This document shows, piece by piece, positions 35,347-45,081 of a stretch of 64,000 bases of DNA. Source of the stretch: Vibrio rumoiensis (GTDB taxonomy: Bacteria > Pseudomonadota > Gammaproteobacteria > Enterobacterales > Vibrionaceae); the NCBI RefSeq assembly GCF_002218045.2, contig NZ_AP018685.1, forward strand, positions 496,001 to 560,000, in the 5' to 3' direction. The first letter of the stretch is position 1. Each line of letters opens with the position of its first letter. Under the pieces are notes generated by a model. The model ran no database searches and had not been told where the DNA came from. It saw only the letters and a program-made list of their open reading frames with translations. The position numbers were made by a program, and so were the translations under genes.

Positions 35347-36363
35347 ATGCGAATTTTAGGTATTGAAACCTCATGTGATGAAACCGGCATTGCCATTTAT
35401 GATGAAGAGCAAGGTTTATTGTCTCATCAATTATACAGCCAAGTGAAATTACATGCGGATTACGGTGGTGTAGTGCCTGAACTGGCTTCTCGTGATCATG
35501 TAAAAAAAACCATTCCATTGATTAAAGCAGCATTGAAAGAGGCAGGTTTAACCGCTAAAGATATTGACGGGGTTGCTTATACAGCTGGGCCTGGTTTAGT
35601 GGGCGCATTATTAGTGGGCGCGACGATTGGTCGCAGCCTTGCTTACGCTTGGAATGTCCCCGCCGTGCCAGTTCATCATATGGAAGGGCACCTTTTAGCG
35701 CCGATGTTAGAAGATAACCCACCTGAGTTCCCGTTTGTTGCTTTGTTGGTCTCTGGCGGCCACACCATGATGGTGGAAGTGAAAGCGATTGGAGAGTATC
35801 AAATTTTAGGGGAGTCGATTGATGACGCCGCTGGTGAAGCCTTTGATAAAACTGCCAAACTAATGGGCTTAGACTACCCAGGCGGTCCTTTATTATCTCG
35901 GTTGGCTGAAAATGGGACTAAGGGCCGCTTCAGGTTTCCACGTCCAATGACTGACCGCCCTGGGCTTGATTTTAGTTTCTCTGGCTTAAAAACTTTTGCC
36001 GCGAATACCATTGCCGCGAATGAAAATGATGAACAAACCCGAGCGGATATTGCTTACGCTTTCCAAGAGGCGGTATGTGACACTTTAGTCATTAAATGTC
36101 GTCGCGCACTAGAACAAACTGGACTAAAGCGTATCGTGATTGCAGGCGGAGTAAGTGCCAACAAGCAGCTGCGTTTATCATTAGAGGCGTTGGCTCAAAA
36201 AATAGGTGGCGCGGTGTATTATCCACGTACTGAATTTTGTACCGATAATGGCGCAATGATTGCCTATGCGGGAATGCAACGTTTGCGTAATGGTGAAATG
36301 ACGGATCTTTCCGTTCAAGCTCAGCCTCGTTGGCCGATTGATCAACTGAAGCCAATCGAATAA
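35347..36363 (+). CDS. tsaD: tRNA N6-threonylcarbamoyladenosine synthase subunit
   Basis: 338 residues of the Kae1/TsaD ASKHA fold. It starts MRILGIETSCDETGIAIYD, with the metal-binding HMEGH (His-x3-His) near 111-115, the nucleotide segment LVSGGHTMMV near 136 and GGVSANKQLR near 270. With TsaB, C and E it adds t6A at position 37 of ANN-decoding tRNAs. AGGGATAACT precedes the ATG. It is divergent from rpsU, a conserved arrangement. Confidence 0.99.
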   Translation: MRILGIETSCDETGIAIYDEEQGLLSHQLYSQVKLHADYGGVVPELASRDHVKKTIPLIKAALKEAGLTAKDIDGVAYTAGPGLVGALLVGATIGRSLAYAWNVPAVPVHHMEGHLLAPMLEDNPPEFPFVALLVSGGHTMMVEVKAIGEYQILGESIDDAAGEAFDKTAKLMGLDYPGGPLLSRLAENGTKGRFRFPRPMTDRPGLDFSFSGLKTFAANTIAANENDEQTRADIAYAFQEAVCDTLVIKCRRALEQTGLKRIVIAGGVSANKQLRLSLEALAQKIGGAVYYPRTEFCTDNGAMIAYAGMQRLRNGEMTDLSVQAQPRWPIDQLKPIE

Positions 36364-36385
36364 ATGTTGAAGTGACCATGTGATA

Positions 36386-36413
36386 AAAAACGGCAGCTAG
36401 TCTGCCGTTTTTC
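36386..36413 (+). terminator. Terminator of tsaD
   Basis: AAAAACGGCAG pairs with CTGCCGTTTTT around CTAGT. It also faces the convergent plsY gene. Confidence 0.92.
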
Positions 36414-36468
36414 ATGTATCTAGTTTAATGATTGGGGTGAATTTTTCGAAAAACGGTGGTTTAAGAGG

Positions 36469-37080
36469 TTATTTGGAGTGATGAGAAGAGAATTTTTTCT
36501 TGTCGACTTTTGGCTCACTGCCGTCTATTAGGCGTTTAATGTTTTGATAATGTCTAAAAATGATCAAGCAGGAGAGCATTGCAACAGGAATGGTATATTG
36601 TGGTTTAACTAGCCAGGTATAAAACGGTGCGAGCAGTGACGTGACAATAGCGGCAAGCGATGAATAGCGACTAAAAAAGAAGGTGATAAGCCAGGTTGCC
36701 ATGACCATACCGGTTAAATCAAAACCAATGGGCGCCATAGTACCCACTGCAGTCGCAACGCCTTTTCCGCCCTTAAAGTGGAAGAAAATGGGATAAATGT
36801 GACCAAGGCAGGCGGCAACCCCAATGAAGCCAAGTATTAAAGGTTCAATGCCTAGGTAGTAACTTCCCCAAACAGGAAGCATCCCTTTTAAAATGTCGCA
36901 TATTAATACGCCAAGCGCCGCTGGTTTTCCGCCGACCCGTAATACATTGGTGGCGCCTGGGTTTTTAGAGCCTTGTTGACGAGGATCGGGCAATTTACAC
37001 ATTCGACAGATCAGAACCGCACTCGAAATTGACCCGAGTAAGTAGGCGAGAATGATCAAAATAAGTGCCAGAATGCTCAT
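36469..37080 (-). CDS. plsY: Glycerol-3-phosphate acyltransferase (acyl-phosphate dependent)
   Basis: 203 residues with five or more membrane helices. The three conserved loops are LLGSISSAVLICR, the GSKNPGATNVLRVGGK motif near 38-53 and HFKGGKGVATAVGT near 103-116. It transfers an acyl group from acyl-phosphate to glycerol-3-phosphate at the inner membrane. GGGAG precedes the ATG. It is divergent from folB. Confidence 0.97.
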   Translation of the reverse strand: MSILALILIILAYLLGSISSAVLICRMCKLPDPRQQGSKNPGATNVLRVGGKPAALGVLICDILKGMLPVWGSYYLGIEPLILGFIGVAACLGHIYPIFFHFKGGKGVATAVGTMAPIGFDLTGMVMATWLITFFFSRYSSLAAIVTSLLAPFYTWLVKPQYTIPVAMLSCLIIFRHYQNIKRLIDGSEPKVDKKKFSSHHSK

Positions 37081-37235
37081 AGTCTCCCTTGAGGGTAGTG
37101 TGTGGTTGAGAATTTGTAGTATATTTTCCGCATATTACGTGTTTTTATCTCTCTTGGGTATCCGATGAGTCGTAATCTTAGAAATTATCAACATTATTTT
37201 TTTGCAACAAGATTCATTTTTATAAAGGAAGCAAC

Positions 37236-37595
37236 ATGGCCTTGGACAAAGTATTTATTGAACAATTAGAAGTGATTACAACCATTGGGGCTTATGACTG
37301 GGAACAAGACATCAAACAAAAATTGGTGCTGAATATTGAAATGGCCCATGATAACCGCCCAGCTGGCAAAAGTGATGATGTGAATGACGCACTCGACTAT
37401 GCCCAAGTAAGCCAGGCGGTTTTAAATCATATTCAAAATGGCCACTTTCAATTGGTTGAGCGAGTGGCGGAAGAAGTGGCTGAATTGATTATGAGCACCT
37501 TTTCTGTGCCTTGGGTTAAAATCCACTTAATTAAACCAGGGGCGGTTCCTCAAGCAAAAGGTGTCGGCGTGATTATTGAACGAGGTCAAATGTGA
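37236..37595 (+). CDS. folB: Dihydroneopterin aldolase
   Basis: 119 residues of the tunnelling fold. It begins DKVFIEQLEVITTIGAYDWE with the catalytic Glu/Tyr region, and has LDYAQVSQAVLNHI and LIKPGAVPQAKGVGVIIER. It cleaves dihydroneopterin in folate synthesis. AAAGGAAGCAAC precedes the ATG. It overlaps folK by four bases, so the two consecutive folate steps are co-translated. Confidence 0.97.
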   Translation: MALDKVFIEQLEVITTIGAYDWEQDIKQKLVLNIEMAHDNRPAGKSDDVNDALDYAQVSQAVLNHIQNGHFQLVERVAEEVAELIMSTFSVPWVKIHLIKPGAVPQAKGVGVIIERGQM

Positions 37596-38077
37596 CGCTT
37601 AGTTATATTGGTGTCGGTAGTAATCTCGAACCCAAAAAGCATATAAAGGCTGCTTTTGAAGAGCTTAACTTGCTTGGTGAATTAAGGGCTTCTACGGTTT
37701 ATCAATGTCAGCCGGTTGGCTTTGATAGCCATGCTTTTTATAATCTAGTGTTCGAGTTAAAGACCTCATTAAGTTTATCTGAATTACAAGCTCAACTTCG
37801 AAAGATCGAGTTGAGATGGGGGCGTGCCATTGATGCTCAGAAATTTCAAGATAGAACGCTAGATCTGGACATTTTATTGTATGGAAGCGTGGTTTCAAAT
37901 GTGAAGCCGGTTTTGCCAAGACCCGATATTTTTAATTACGAGTTTGTTTTGCAGCCGTTATATGAACTATGTCCTGATTTGGCGATACCGGGTGACGGAA
38001 GGACGATTGAGCAGCTGTGGCGTGGTTTTGAAGCCAAAGGTAGTTTGCAAGCGGTGCCTTTTGATTTTGCTTGTTAA
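37592..38077 (+). CDS. folK: 6-hydroxymethyl-7,8-dihydropterin pyrophosphokinase
   Basis: 161 residues. Motifs are YIGVGSNLEPKKHIKAAF, the pterin/ATP-binding stretch RWGRAIDAQKFQDRTLDLDILLYG near 82-105, and LPRPDIFNYEFVLQPLYEL. It transfers pyrophosphate to the pterin in folate synthesis, the step after FolB. Translation begins at GTG 37592, which overlaps the folB TGA. Confidence 0.96.
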   Translation: MTLSYIGVGSNLEPKKHIKAAFEELNLLGELRASTVYQCQPVGFDSHAFYNLVFELKTSLSLSELQAQLRKIELRWGRAIDAQKFQDRTLDLDILLYGSVVSNVKPVLPRPDIFNYEFVLQPLYELCPDLAIPGDGRTIEQLWRGFEAKGSLQAVPFDFAC

Positions 38078-38108
38078 ATATTTATCGATGAGATAAAGAT
38101 AAAAATAA

Positions 38109-38145
38109 AGAGGGCGTGACACTTAACGGTATCACGCCCTTTTCA
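38109..38145 (+). terminator. Bidirectional terminator between folK and uppP
   Basis: AGGGCGTGA pairs with TCACGCCCT; T-runs on both strands serve both convergent genes. Confidence 0.92.
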
Positions 38146-38168
38146 TTTATGTTTTCGAACTGCTTTGA

Positions 38169-38939
38169 TTAAGTCCAAGCCATGCCAAGTAATAACATAC
38201 CAAACAAAATACGGTAAATTCCAAAGCCAACGAAGGTGAATTTCGCTAGGAAACTGATGAACCACTTGATCACAAAATAGGCAACAATAAATGCGGTGAC
38301 GAACCCAACAGCAAGGTTAGTAAAATCTGCAGAGGTGAACTCTTGGTAATGTTTTAGTAAATCATAACCAGATGCGGCGGCTAAAACCGGTAAGCCTAAT
38401 AAAAAGGAGAATTCCGCACAGGTTTTACGATTCAGGCCAACGAGCATCGCGCCAATAATGGTTGATCCCGCTCGACTTGTTCCTGGGATTAAGGCGAAGA
38501 TCTGAGAAAAACCAATCCACATTGCTTGTCGCATCGATACATCATTGACGTCAGTGGTTGGGCATTCCTCTTCTTTATAGTAGCGTTCGACCACAATAAA
38601 AATAATACCTCCGACGATAAACATGACGCCTACAATCGTCACACTAAATAACGCTTTAACGACATCACTCATTAGAAAGCCAATGATACCAATCGGTAAG
38701 AAGGCAACCGCGACTTTGGCCCAAAGAGAGAAGTATTTAAGGTGAAATTTTTCTTTATAGTTGGCGATAACGGCCAAAATGGCGGCCACTTGAATAATCA
38801 CTTCAAAAGCTTGATTGGTGTCGGTATTGGCAATGCCTAACCAGTCTCCAGCAATAATCATGTGTCCTGTCGATGAAATGGGTAAAAACTCAGTAATTCC
38901 TTCGATTATTCCGAGAACAATGGAATCAAAAATGGTCAT
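38169..38939 (-). CDS. uppP: Undecaprenyl-diphosphate phosphatase
   Basis: 256 residues with about eight membrane helices. The two active-site segments are EGITEFLPISSTGHMIIAGD near 13-32 and IPGTSRAGSTIIGAMLVGL near 152-170. It recycles the C55 lipid carrier for peptidoglycan synthesis. It is slightly shorter than E. coli UppP (273 aa). No strong ribosome site lies before ATG 38939. Convergent with folK; cca is upstream on the same strand. Confidence 0.96.
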   Translation of the reverse strand: MTIFDSIVLGIIEGITEFLPISSTGHMIIAGDWLGIANTDTNQAFEVIIQVAAILAVIANYKEKFHLKYFSLWAKVAVAFLPIGIIGFLMSDVVKALFSVTIVGVMFIVGGIIFIVVERYYKEEECPTTDVNDVSMRQAMWIGFSQIFALIPGTSRAGSTIIGAMLVGLNRKTCAEFSFLLGLPVLAAASGYDLLKHYQEFTSADFTNLAVGFVTAFIVAYFVIKWFISFLAKFTFVGFGIYRILFGMLLLGMAWT

Positions 38940-39024
38940 TGGAAGTGGGTATCCCTAGTTAAATAATGTGGTGGTTAAAAATTTGCGCGTATTGTAAGTT
39001 GGTTCCCATATTTTATACAGGGGA

Positions 39025-40248
39025 TTATAAGCACAGTTTTACTTTCTCAATTGCTTCAATTCGTTGTTTGTCTAATTCATCTCGAATAGCTCTACCACTA
39101 AACCCTTGAGTAATAATTGATTGAACATCAATTTCAACGGCGGCTTGATAATAATCACGCATCTGTTTTGCTTGAGGATAAGGCATCGACTCTAACCCTA
39201 AGCGTCCTTGGTGGTCAGCCTGACAGCATAATAATATTTGCTCAAAACGTTGTGGCTTGCGCCAAGCGTCGATTTGATTGAGCAATTTGAGTGCTGTGGA
39301 TGCTTTTAGTTCCAATGTCCGGTGGATATTGGAATGATGCTGACAAACTAATAATGCTAAGTCACGGTATTCATTGGGTACCGTTAGGCGTTGGCAAAGT
39401 TGTTTGATTAATTTAATGCCGGTATGACAATGCATTTTATGGCTTGGCCATTCTGATTCAGGTGTCACGCCTTTACCAAGATCGTGGACTTGGGCTGCAA
39501 ACCTGACCGCTAGATTGGGGCTAAGTAGGGTAGCTTGTTTTGCAACCATTAAGGTATGAATACCGGTATCAATTTCAGGGTGCCATCGCTTCGGCTGTGG
39601 GACGCCAAATAATCGGTTTATTTCCGGTAAAATAACGGCAAGAGCGCCACATTGTTTCAATATTTCAAGAAAGACTTGCGGTTCACTGGTGCTGAGAGAC
39701 TTTTGCCATTCCTGCCAAATTCGCTCAGCGGTGAGATGTTGTAATTCACCTGAATCGACGATTTGTTGCATGAGAACCATGGTTTCGGTGGCAATTGTGA
39801 AACCGAGCGGTTGTAGTTTGGCGGCAAATCTAGCCACGCGTAATACTCGTAGTGGGTCTTCACTAAATGCTGGAGAAACATGACGCAATACTCGGTTATG
39901 AAGATCGCTTTCTCCGCCATAAGGATCATGCAAAGTACCGTCGGAAGATTGGGCGATCGCATTAATAGTGAGATCTCGGCGGGCCAAATCATCTTCCAGT
40001 GTGACATCGGGAGCATAATGACATTCAAAGCCTGTGTAACCCTGGCCCGATTTACGCTCGGTACGAGCAAGTGCGTACTCTTCTTGCGTGTCTGGGTGTA
40101 GAAATACCGGGAAATCCTGCCCGACCGCCCGGAAGCCCTGAGCGAGCATTTCTTGTGGGCTACTACCAACCACCATCCAGTCTTTATCGTAACTTGGGAT
40201 TCCAAGCAGTTGGTCGCGAACAGCGCCGCCTACCAGATAAATATCCAC
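39025..40248 (-). CDS. cca: Multifunctional CCA protein (CCA-adding enzyme with HD domain)
   Basis: 407 residues, the long gamma-proteobacterial form. The nucleotidyltransferase N-terminus reads IYLVGGAVRDQLLGIPSYDKDWM with the catalytic DKD; DLARRDLTINAIA and the RVLRVARFAAK template-helix region follow. A C-terminal HD domain (AAQVHDLGKG near 230-240) carries phosphatase/phosphodiesterase activity. It repairs tRNA 3' CCA ends. Translation starts at GTG 40248 after AAGGGAAG; there is no nearby ATG upstream. Confidence 0.97.
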   Translation of the reverse strand: MDIYLVGGAVRDQLLGIPSYDKDWMVVGSSPQEMLAQGFRAVGQDFPVFLHPDTQEEYALARTERKSGQGYTGFECHYAPDVTLEDDLARRDLTINAIAQSSDGTLHDPYGGESDLHNRVLRHVSPAFSEDPLRVLRVARFAAKLQPLGFTIATETMVLMQQIVDSGELQHLTAERIWQEWQKSLSTSEPQVFLEILKQCGALAVILPEINRLFGVPQPKRWHPEIDTGIHTLMVAKQATLLSPNLAVRFAAQVHDLGKGVTPESEWPSHKMHCHTGIKLIKQLCQRLTVPNEYRDLALLVCQHHSNIHRTLELKASTALKLLNQIDAWRKPQRFEQILLCCQADHQGRLGLESMPYPQAKQMRDYYQAAVEIDVQSIITQGFSGRAIRDELDKQRIEAIEKVKLCL

Positions 40249-40411
40249 GGTACTTCCCTTTTGTTGTCAGATTTATCCGCATTTTAGCAATAAACCTGAA
40301 CTTAGCCACGTTGAAGGCGTCTGTAAGTATAAATTTAGGCGTTATTGGTGTAGTTTAAAGCATCTGATTTTAGCTATCGATAGCTTTTCTTCTTCTGGTT
40401 TGAGAGTGTTC

Positions 40412-42106
40412 ATGTACAAGGATTTTTTTGGTTTATTAGAACTGCCATTCACGATCGTTCCTAGCTCTCGTTATATTTTTCTGAGTGCTCGACACAGAGA
40501 AGCGATGAACCATTTACAAGCTGCCCTTGGTGGCGGTGGTGGATTTGCGTTATTGACTGGCGAAGTTGGTACAGGAAAAACCACGGTTTCTAAAGCGTTG
40601 CTTTCGGTCTTAGATTCGACGATTAAGACTGGACTGCTATTAAATCCAACCTATACCAGTAGCGAACTTTTAGAAGCTATTTGTGATGAGTTTTCAATTC
40701 ATTACCAAGAGTCCGCCAGCCTTAAACAACTCACTCAAGCGATTTATCAATACTTGCTCGATAATCATGGTAAGGGCATTAAAACCTTATTGTTGATTGA
40801 TGAAGCTCAGCACTTATCGGCCGATGTCTTGGAGCAATTACGGTTATTGACCAATTTAGAAACGGAAAGCCAAAAGCTGCTTAGAGTGCTTTTAATTGGT
40901 CAGCCTGAATTGCAATATAAACTGCAAACAGAAGAACTACGTCAATTGGCTCAACGTATTACTGGTCGTTATCATTTATTGCCTTTGACCACGGATGAAG
41001 TGGCTCAATATATTCAATTTCGTTTGCATGTGGCTGGTGGGCAATATGAAGTATTCGGACCTAAAGCCGTCAAACTTATCGCTAAACAGACTCAAGGCGT
41101 CCCACGTCTAATTAATTTAGTGTGTGACAAATGCATGCTTTATGCCTATTACAGCGGAGAGGCTCATATATCGCCTGCGATAGCGGAAAAAGCCTGTGAA
41201 GATGTCATGAGCTTTCAACGTCCGATTGGGCGTACTAATCCCGCATTGAATGGTGTTCAAACTTCCCAAAAAAAAGCATCACCTTGGCTTACTTATGTCG
41301 CCAGTTTATCTGTTGGCGCGCTGTTAGCGGCCGGGATATGGGTTGGGTTGTCGAGTTGGAATCATGACCGTCAATTGAAACTGCCAAATACCGCAATCAC
41401 GCCATCTTTAGTAGAAAACAAAGAGCGAGACCAGCCTTCAACCAATACACAGAAGCAAGCAGATTCTCTGGAGAATGGTGTAAGCGATATTATAGAACCT
41501 TTGATTAGTAAGAGTTATAACCCGATAGCGGCAATGCAAACCATGTTGGCATTATGGGGGTACGATGTGTCGAATGATGAAGCAAACTGTCAGCAAGCCG
41601 AACGTGCCAATTTGTATTGTTATCAAGATTCTGGAAGTTTGAATGATCTTGCGGTGATTAACCGACCCGCCATGCTTACGCTACAAGATCAATATCACTC
41701 TTATTTTGCCATTTTATACAAACTGTCTGGCGAGCATGCACAATTATTGTTGGCAAACAAAAGAGTTGAAGTTCCTATCGAATGGCTGAAACAACATTGG
41801 ATGGGAGAGTTCCAGTTGTTGTGGTATAGCGATTTAGCGGATCAAACCTTGAAACTTAATTCGCAAGGCCCGGAAGTGAAAAAGTTGAATAAGCTATTGT
41901 CTCAAGTACTTGGTGAACCGGCCCAAGAGCGCGATGAGTTTGACCAAAGAGTGAAGAACAAAGTTGAGGCATTTCAAATGTGGCAAGGTATTAACGTAGA
42001 TGGTATCGCAGGGAAAAGAACATTAATGCTGCTAGATAGCTATGTGAATCATAAGGCTCCTAATGTCTTAGAGCATGTTCGCTCATCGACGGTGGGGAAT
42101 CAGTAA
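40412..42106 (+). CDS. exeA: ExeA/GspA-type ATPase of type II secretion
   Basis: 564 residues. The N-terminal AAA+ domain has Walker A GEVGTGKTT near 45 and Walker B LLIDEAQHL near 124. A membrane helix lies near 295-312 and the periplasmic part ends in a peptidoglycan-binding domain (KVEAFQMWQGINVDGIAGKRT). It works with ExeB to install the secretin through the cell wall. The ATG at 40412 (MYKDFFGL, the usual ExeA start) is preferred over the TTG at 40400. The stop overlaps exeB as TAATG. Confidence 0.94.
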   Translation: MYKDFFGLLELPFTIVPSSRYIFLSARHREAMNHLQAALGGGGGFALLTGEVGTGKTTVSKALLSVLDSTIKTGLLLNPTYTSSELLEAICDEFSIHYQESASLKQLTQAIYQYLLDNHGKGIKTLLLIDEAQHLSADVLEQLRLLTNLETESQKLLRVLLIGQPELQYKLQTEELRQLAQRITGRYHLLPLTTDEVAQYIQFRLHVAGGQYEVFGPKAVKLIAKQTQGVPRLINLVCDKCMLYAYYSGEAHISPAIAEKACEDVMSFQRPIGRTNPALNGVQTSQKKASPWLTYVASLSVGALLAAGIWVGLSSWNHDRQLKLPNTAITPSLVENKERDQPSTNTQKQADSLENGVSDIIEPLISKSYNPIAAMQTMLALWGYDVSNDEANCQQAERANLYCYQDSGSLNDLAVINRPAMLTLQDQYHSYFAILYKLSGEHAQLLLANKRVEVPIEWLKQHWMGEFQLLWYSDLADQTLKLNSQGPEVKKLNKLLSQVLGEPAQERDEFDQRVKNKVEAFQMWQGINVDGIAGKRTLMLLDSYVNHKAPNVLEHVRSSTVGNQ

Positions 42107-42921
42107 TGTCAGAGGTTATGAAAGCGCTTCAGCAATCAGAGCAGGCTTATCAAGCCCAAATCGCGCCCTCTCACTTATCCTCACAAGGTAGTTTTCAAAC
42201 GGTCAAAACGACACGCTGGTGGCTGATACCAAGTTTGGTTCTACTTCCTATCATCGCGATATGTGCTTTATTGGTTTATCAGCAATTAACCAGAGGTATC
42301 GTAGATGCGCCATCAATTAATGATGGCCAACGTAATGCGTCATTGCTGACTTTTGAGGCTAATACTCCAGTGGCGAGGCTTTTATCCTATCCCGAATTGA
42401 CCGCTCTCGCGCCGTTACCTAAGGTTATCATTCCACCTAAACCGAAACTGTCACCTAAGGTGAAACCAACTAATCATACTTCTGAAGGAAAGCGGATTAA
42501 AACCGACCAAATTGATTTTAGCCAGTCGTCAAACCAAGATTGGAATGTCGATAATCTTGACCTATCAGGTTTGTCGCCAGAACTCGCTCAGCGTTTTCAA
42601 TCTGCATTAGAAAAGCATCCAAGTCAGGTTCAATCAACAAAGCAAGCGACGTTGATGCCAAGTAAACCTGAAAACGCCATTAATTTGGTGGGGCATGAGC
42701 GTGATTATCGAGGCCGTTTACCTAAAATGAATTTTGAAACCCATATGTATTCATCTAAACCGCAAAGTCGCTGGATTAAAGTAAATGGAAAGGAGATTCA
42801 TGAAGGTGAATGGGTGATCAATAAATTAGTTAAATTGGATCAAATTCTACCGGGTAGCTTAATTGTGACGTTTGATAATCAACAACTGCAAATTCCAGCC
42901 TTGTATGAGTGGGGCGGCTAA
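42106..42921 (+). CDS. exeB: ExeB/GspB-type type II secretion assembly factor
   Basis: 271 residues. A short cytoplasmic N-terminus (MSEVMKALQQSEQAYQAQ) is followed by a membrane helix near 40-59, a low-complexity Pro/Lys periplasmic linker and a conserved C-terminal domain (LPKMNFETHMYSSKPQSRWI, NGKEIHEGEWV) typical of GspB. It pairs with ExeA in secretin assembly. Its start codon overlaps the exeA stop. Confidence 0.92.
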   Translation: MSEVMKALQQSEQAYQAQIAPSHLSSQGSFQTVKTTRWWLIPSLVLLPIIAICALLVYQQLTRGIVDAPSINDGQRNASLLTFEANTPVARLLSYPELTALAPLPKVIIPPKPKLSPKVKPTNHTSEGKRIKTDQIDFSQSSNQDWNVDNLDLSGLSPELAQRFQSALEKHPSQVQSTKQATLMPSKPENAINLVGHERDYRGRLPKMNFETHMYSSKPQSRWIKVNGKEIHEGEWVINKLVKLDQILPGSLIVTFDNQQLQIPALYEWGG

Positions 42922-42952
42922 TCGCTTTAGATTGGCATTGAATTTATCGAAT

Positions 42953-42990
42953 AAAAATAGCGACTCTAACTAGGGCGCTATTTTTATTTT
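42953..42990 (+). terminator. Terminator of exeAB
   Basis: AAAAATAGCG pairs with CGCTATTTTT over a 13-base loop; the T-rich tail continues to 42990. Confidence 0.85.
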
Positions 42991-43114
42991 TACTTTCAGA
43001 TAAACGATTTCTTTATGGAGATAGCAGCAAATAACCTAAAAATGTTTCCGCAATAAGATGTGTTTTAGTGCTAGAATTCGTCGGTTTGTTTTTTATAAAG
43101 GATTAAGGCTGCGT

Positions 43115-44368
43115 ATGTTCCAGATATTACAAGGCGCTCAAATGTTATTCGTAGCATTTGGGGCGTTAGTACTCGTTCCTCTCTTAACCGGGTTAGATCC
43201 TAGTGTTGCGTTATTCGGTGCTGGTATTGGCACATTGATTTTTCAAGTTATCACCAAACGAAGCGTTCCCATTTTTCTTGCCTCTTCTTTCGCTTTTATT
43301 GCTCCCATAATGTACGGAATCCAAGCGTGGGGGGTGGCAAGTACAATGGGGGGATTGATGACGGCTGGTGCGGTGTATGTCGTATTAGGCGCGATCATTA
43401 AAGTACGAGGCAGCGGTTTCATTCATAAATTATTACCTCCAGTGGTCGTAGGTCCTGTGATCATGGTGATTGGCCTAGGGCTGGCACCTGCTGCGGTTAA
43501 TATGGCGTTAGGTAAAAGTGGGGATGGTAGTACGCAAATTGTGATTCATGATGCTGCGTTATGGATCTCTGCCACTTCTTTGATTGTGACTATCTTTTTA
43601 AGTGTAATGGGAAAAGGCTTCTTTAAATTAGTACCTATTTTAGGTGGGATTGTTTCCGGTTATATCGTGAGTTTATTTTTTGGTGTGGTGGATTTTACTC
43701 CCGTTCATCAAGCTGCTTGGGTGGCAATGCCGAATTTCACGTTCCCGGAATTTAACATCAATGCCGTTCTCTTTATGATTCCAGTTGCGATTGCGCCGGC
43801 AGTGGAGCATGTCGGGGATATTTTAGCGATCTCGAATGTTACTGGTAAGAATTATATGAAAAAGCCAGGCCTGCATCGAACAATGACTGGAGATGGTGTC
43901 GCGACAATGGCGGCGGCTATGTTTGGTGCACCACCGAATACGACATACTCTGAAGTAACCGGTGCGGTTATGCTAACCAAGGCATTTAATCCAGTGATTA
44001 TGACATGGGCGGCAATCACAGCTTTAGTCCTAGCGTTTGTTGGCAAATTAGGGGCAGTATTGCAAACTATTCCGGTTCCTGTCATGGGCGGCATTATGAT
44101 CTTATTATTTGGTTCGATTGCGGTAGTGGGGTTAAATACCTTGATCAAAAACCAAGTAGATTTACATAAGTCGCGTAATTTAGTGATTGTGGCGGTGACA
44201 CTGGTATTTGGTATTGGTGGAATGGCATTTGGTGTTGGAGAGTTTAGTCTGCAAGGGGTAAGCCTATGCGGTATCGTTGCAATTATTCTTAACCAAGTAC
44301 TACCGAAAGATATTGGTGAGAGCCATATTGTTGATAATGCGCAGATGGAAGAAAAGTTAGAGAAATAA
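43115..44368 (+). CDS. uraA: Uracil:proton symporter (NCS2 family)
   Basis: 417 residues with about 14 helices. Family features are FLASSFAFIAPIMYGIQAWG in the N-terminal half and the conserved helix 8-10 region VPVAIAPAVEHVGDILAISN, then GDGVATMAAAMFGAPPNTTYSE. The Glu of APAVEHVGD is the substrate-contacting residue in UraA. AAGG precedes the ATG at 43115; the frame open from 43058 has no such support. It is flanked by its own terminator. Confidence 0.94.
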   Translation: MFQILQGAQMLFVAFGALVLVPLLTGLDPSVALFGAGIGTLIFQVITKRSVPIFLASSFAFIAPIMYGIQAWGVASTMGGLMTAGAVYVVLGAIIKVRGSGFIHKLLPPVVVGPVIMVIGLGLAPAAVNMALGKSGDGSTQIVIHDAALWISATSLIVTIFLSVMGKGFFKLVPILGGIVSGYIVSLFFGVVDFTPVHQAAWVAMPNFTFPEFNINAVLFMIPVAIAPAVEHVGDILAISNVTGKNYMKKPGLHRTMTGDGVATMAAAMFGAPPNTTYSEVTGAVMLTKAFNPVIMTWAAITALVLAFVGKLGAVLQTIPVPVMGGIMILLFGSIAVVGLNTLIKNQVDLHKSRNLVIVAVTLVFGIGGMAFGVGEFSLQGVSLCGIVAIILNQVLPKDIGESHIVDNAQMEEKLEK

Positions 44369-44396
44369 TTTCGTTTCAGCTGACGGATGGAAAACA

Positions 44397-44429
44397 AAAA
44401 GTGCGCCTTTGATAGGCGCACTTTTTTTG
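44397..44429 (+). terminator. Terminator of uraA
   Basis: AGTGCGCC pairs with GGCGCACT with a loop of about six bases, followed by seven T's. It also faces the convergent ygiM gene. Confidence 0.93.
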
Positions 44430-44457
44430 TCTTTCTTTACTGTTTATTGTTCGTCGA

Positions 44458-45069
44458 CTAAGCCCAGCCACCAGGGTTTTTCTTACGACGAGGAATGATG
44501 TGTGGAAGAATCAAACCAAACAATAAACCTAGGCCAGCAACACCACCACCATACATGAAGTAGCGAAGTAATAGGTCTTCTTTTTGAGTATCAATTTTTG
44601 CTCGTAGAGCACGAACTTCTTCTTGAGAGTCGGCTAATTGTTGGTTGATTTCACGGTAGTTAGTTTCCAAGTCCGTGATTTGCTTTTTGCTTAATTCTAG
44701 AGAGTTTATCAGGCCTGACTTTTCAGTATCAGATGTCTCTTGAGCATTGCTTAACTTTTCTTTTACTGCCGCTAACTCTTTTTCAAGAGCTGGCATGCGA
44801 ACCGCCATGCTGACATCTTGAGTCACATACTTGCTCTCAACCCAACCTTTACGACCTTTGCTGTCTAAAATTTGAGTGAAATTTGTTGAGTTATTACGGC
44901 CTAATACTTTAATTACTTCGCCAGCATCAACGCTTCCGATGATTCGGTAGTCATTACTTGGGCCTGAATGCACATAAGTAAAAAGTTTGTCTGAAATATA
45001 GAAGTCACGTGCGTATGTCATTGGAGCAAAAAAACATGCCAATAATACTAAGCAAAGAAGCTTTTTCAC
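44458..45069 (-). CDS. ygiM: SH3-domain membrane protein of the YgiM/TIGR04211 family
   Basis: 203 residues. A signal peptide (about 1-20, ending TYA-RDF) is followed by a bacterial SH3 domain (YVHSGPSNDYRIIGSVDAGEVIKVLG), a coiled coil of about 75 residues rich in Glu/Lys and a C-terminal membrane helix (MYGGGVAGLGLLFGLILPHI) with a basic tail RRKKNPGG. In E. coli ygiM lies next to cca. The function is unknown; the layout suggests an inner-membrane protein reaching the periplasm. Three short leader repeats precede it. Confidence 0.92.
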   Translation of the reverse strand: MKKLLCLVLLACFFAPMTYARDFYISDKLFTYVHSGPSNDYRIIGSVDAGEVIKVLGRNNSTNFTQILDSKGRKGWVESKYVTQDVSMAVRMPALEKELAAVKEKLSNAQETSDTEKSGLINSLELSKKQITDLETNYREINQQLADSQEEVRALRAKIDTQKEDLLLRYFMYGGGVAGLGLLFGLILPHIIPRRKKNPGGWA

Positions 45070-45081
45070 ATTTTGTCCCTT

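Noticed and set aside
39657..40205. 182-residue frame overlapping cca on the same strand
   Set aside because: Shifted-frame shadow of the clearly recognised cca gene.
43852..44421. 189-residue minus-strand frame
   Set aside because: Lies fully antisense to uraA and its terminator; no start signal or domain.
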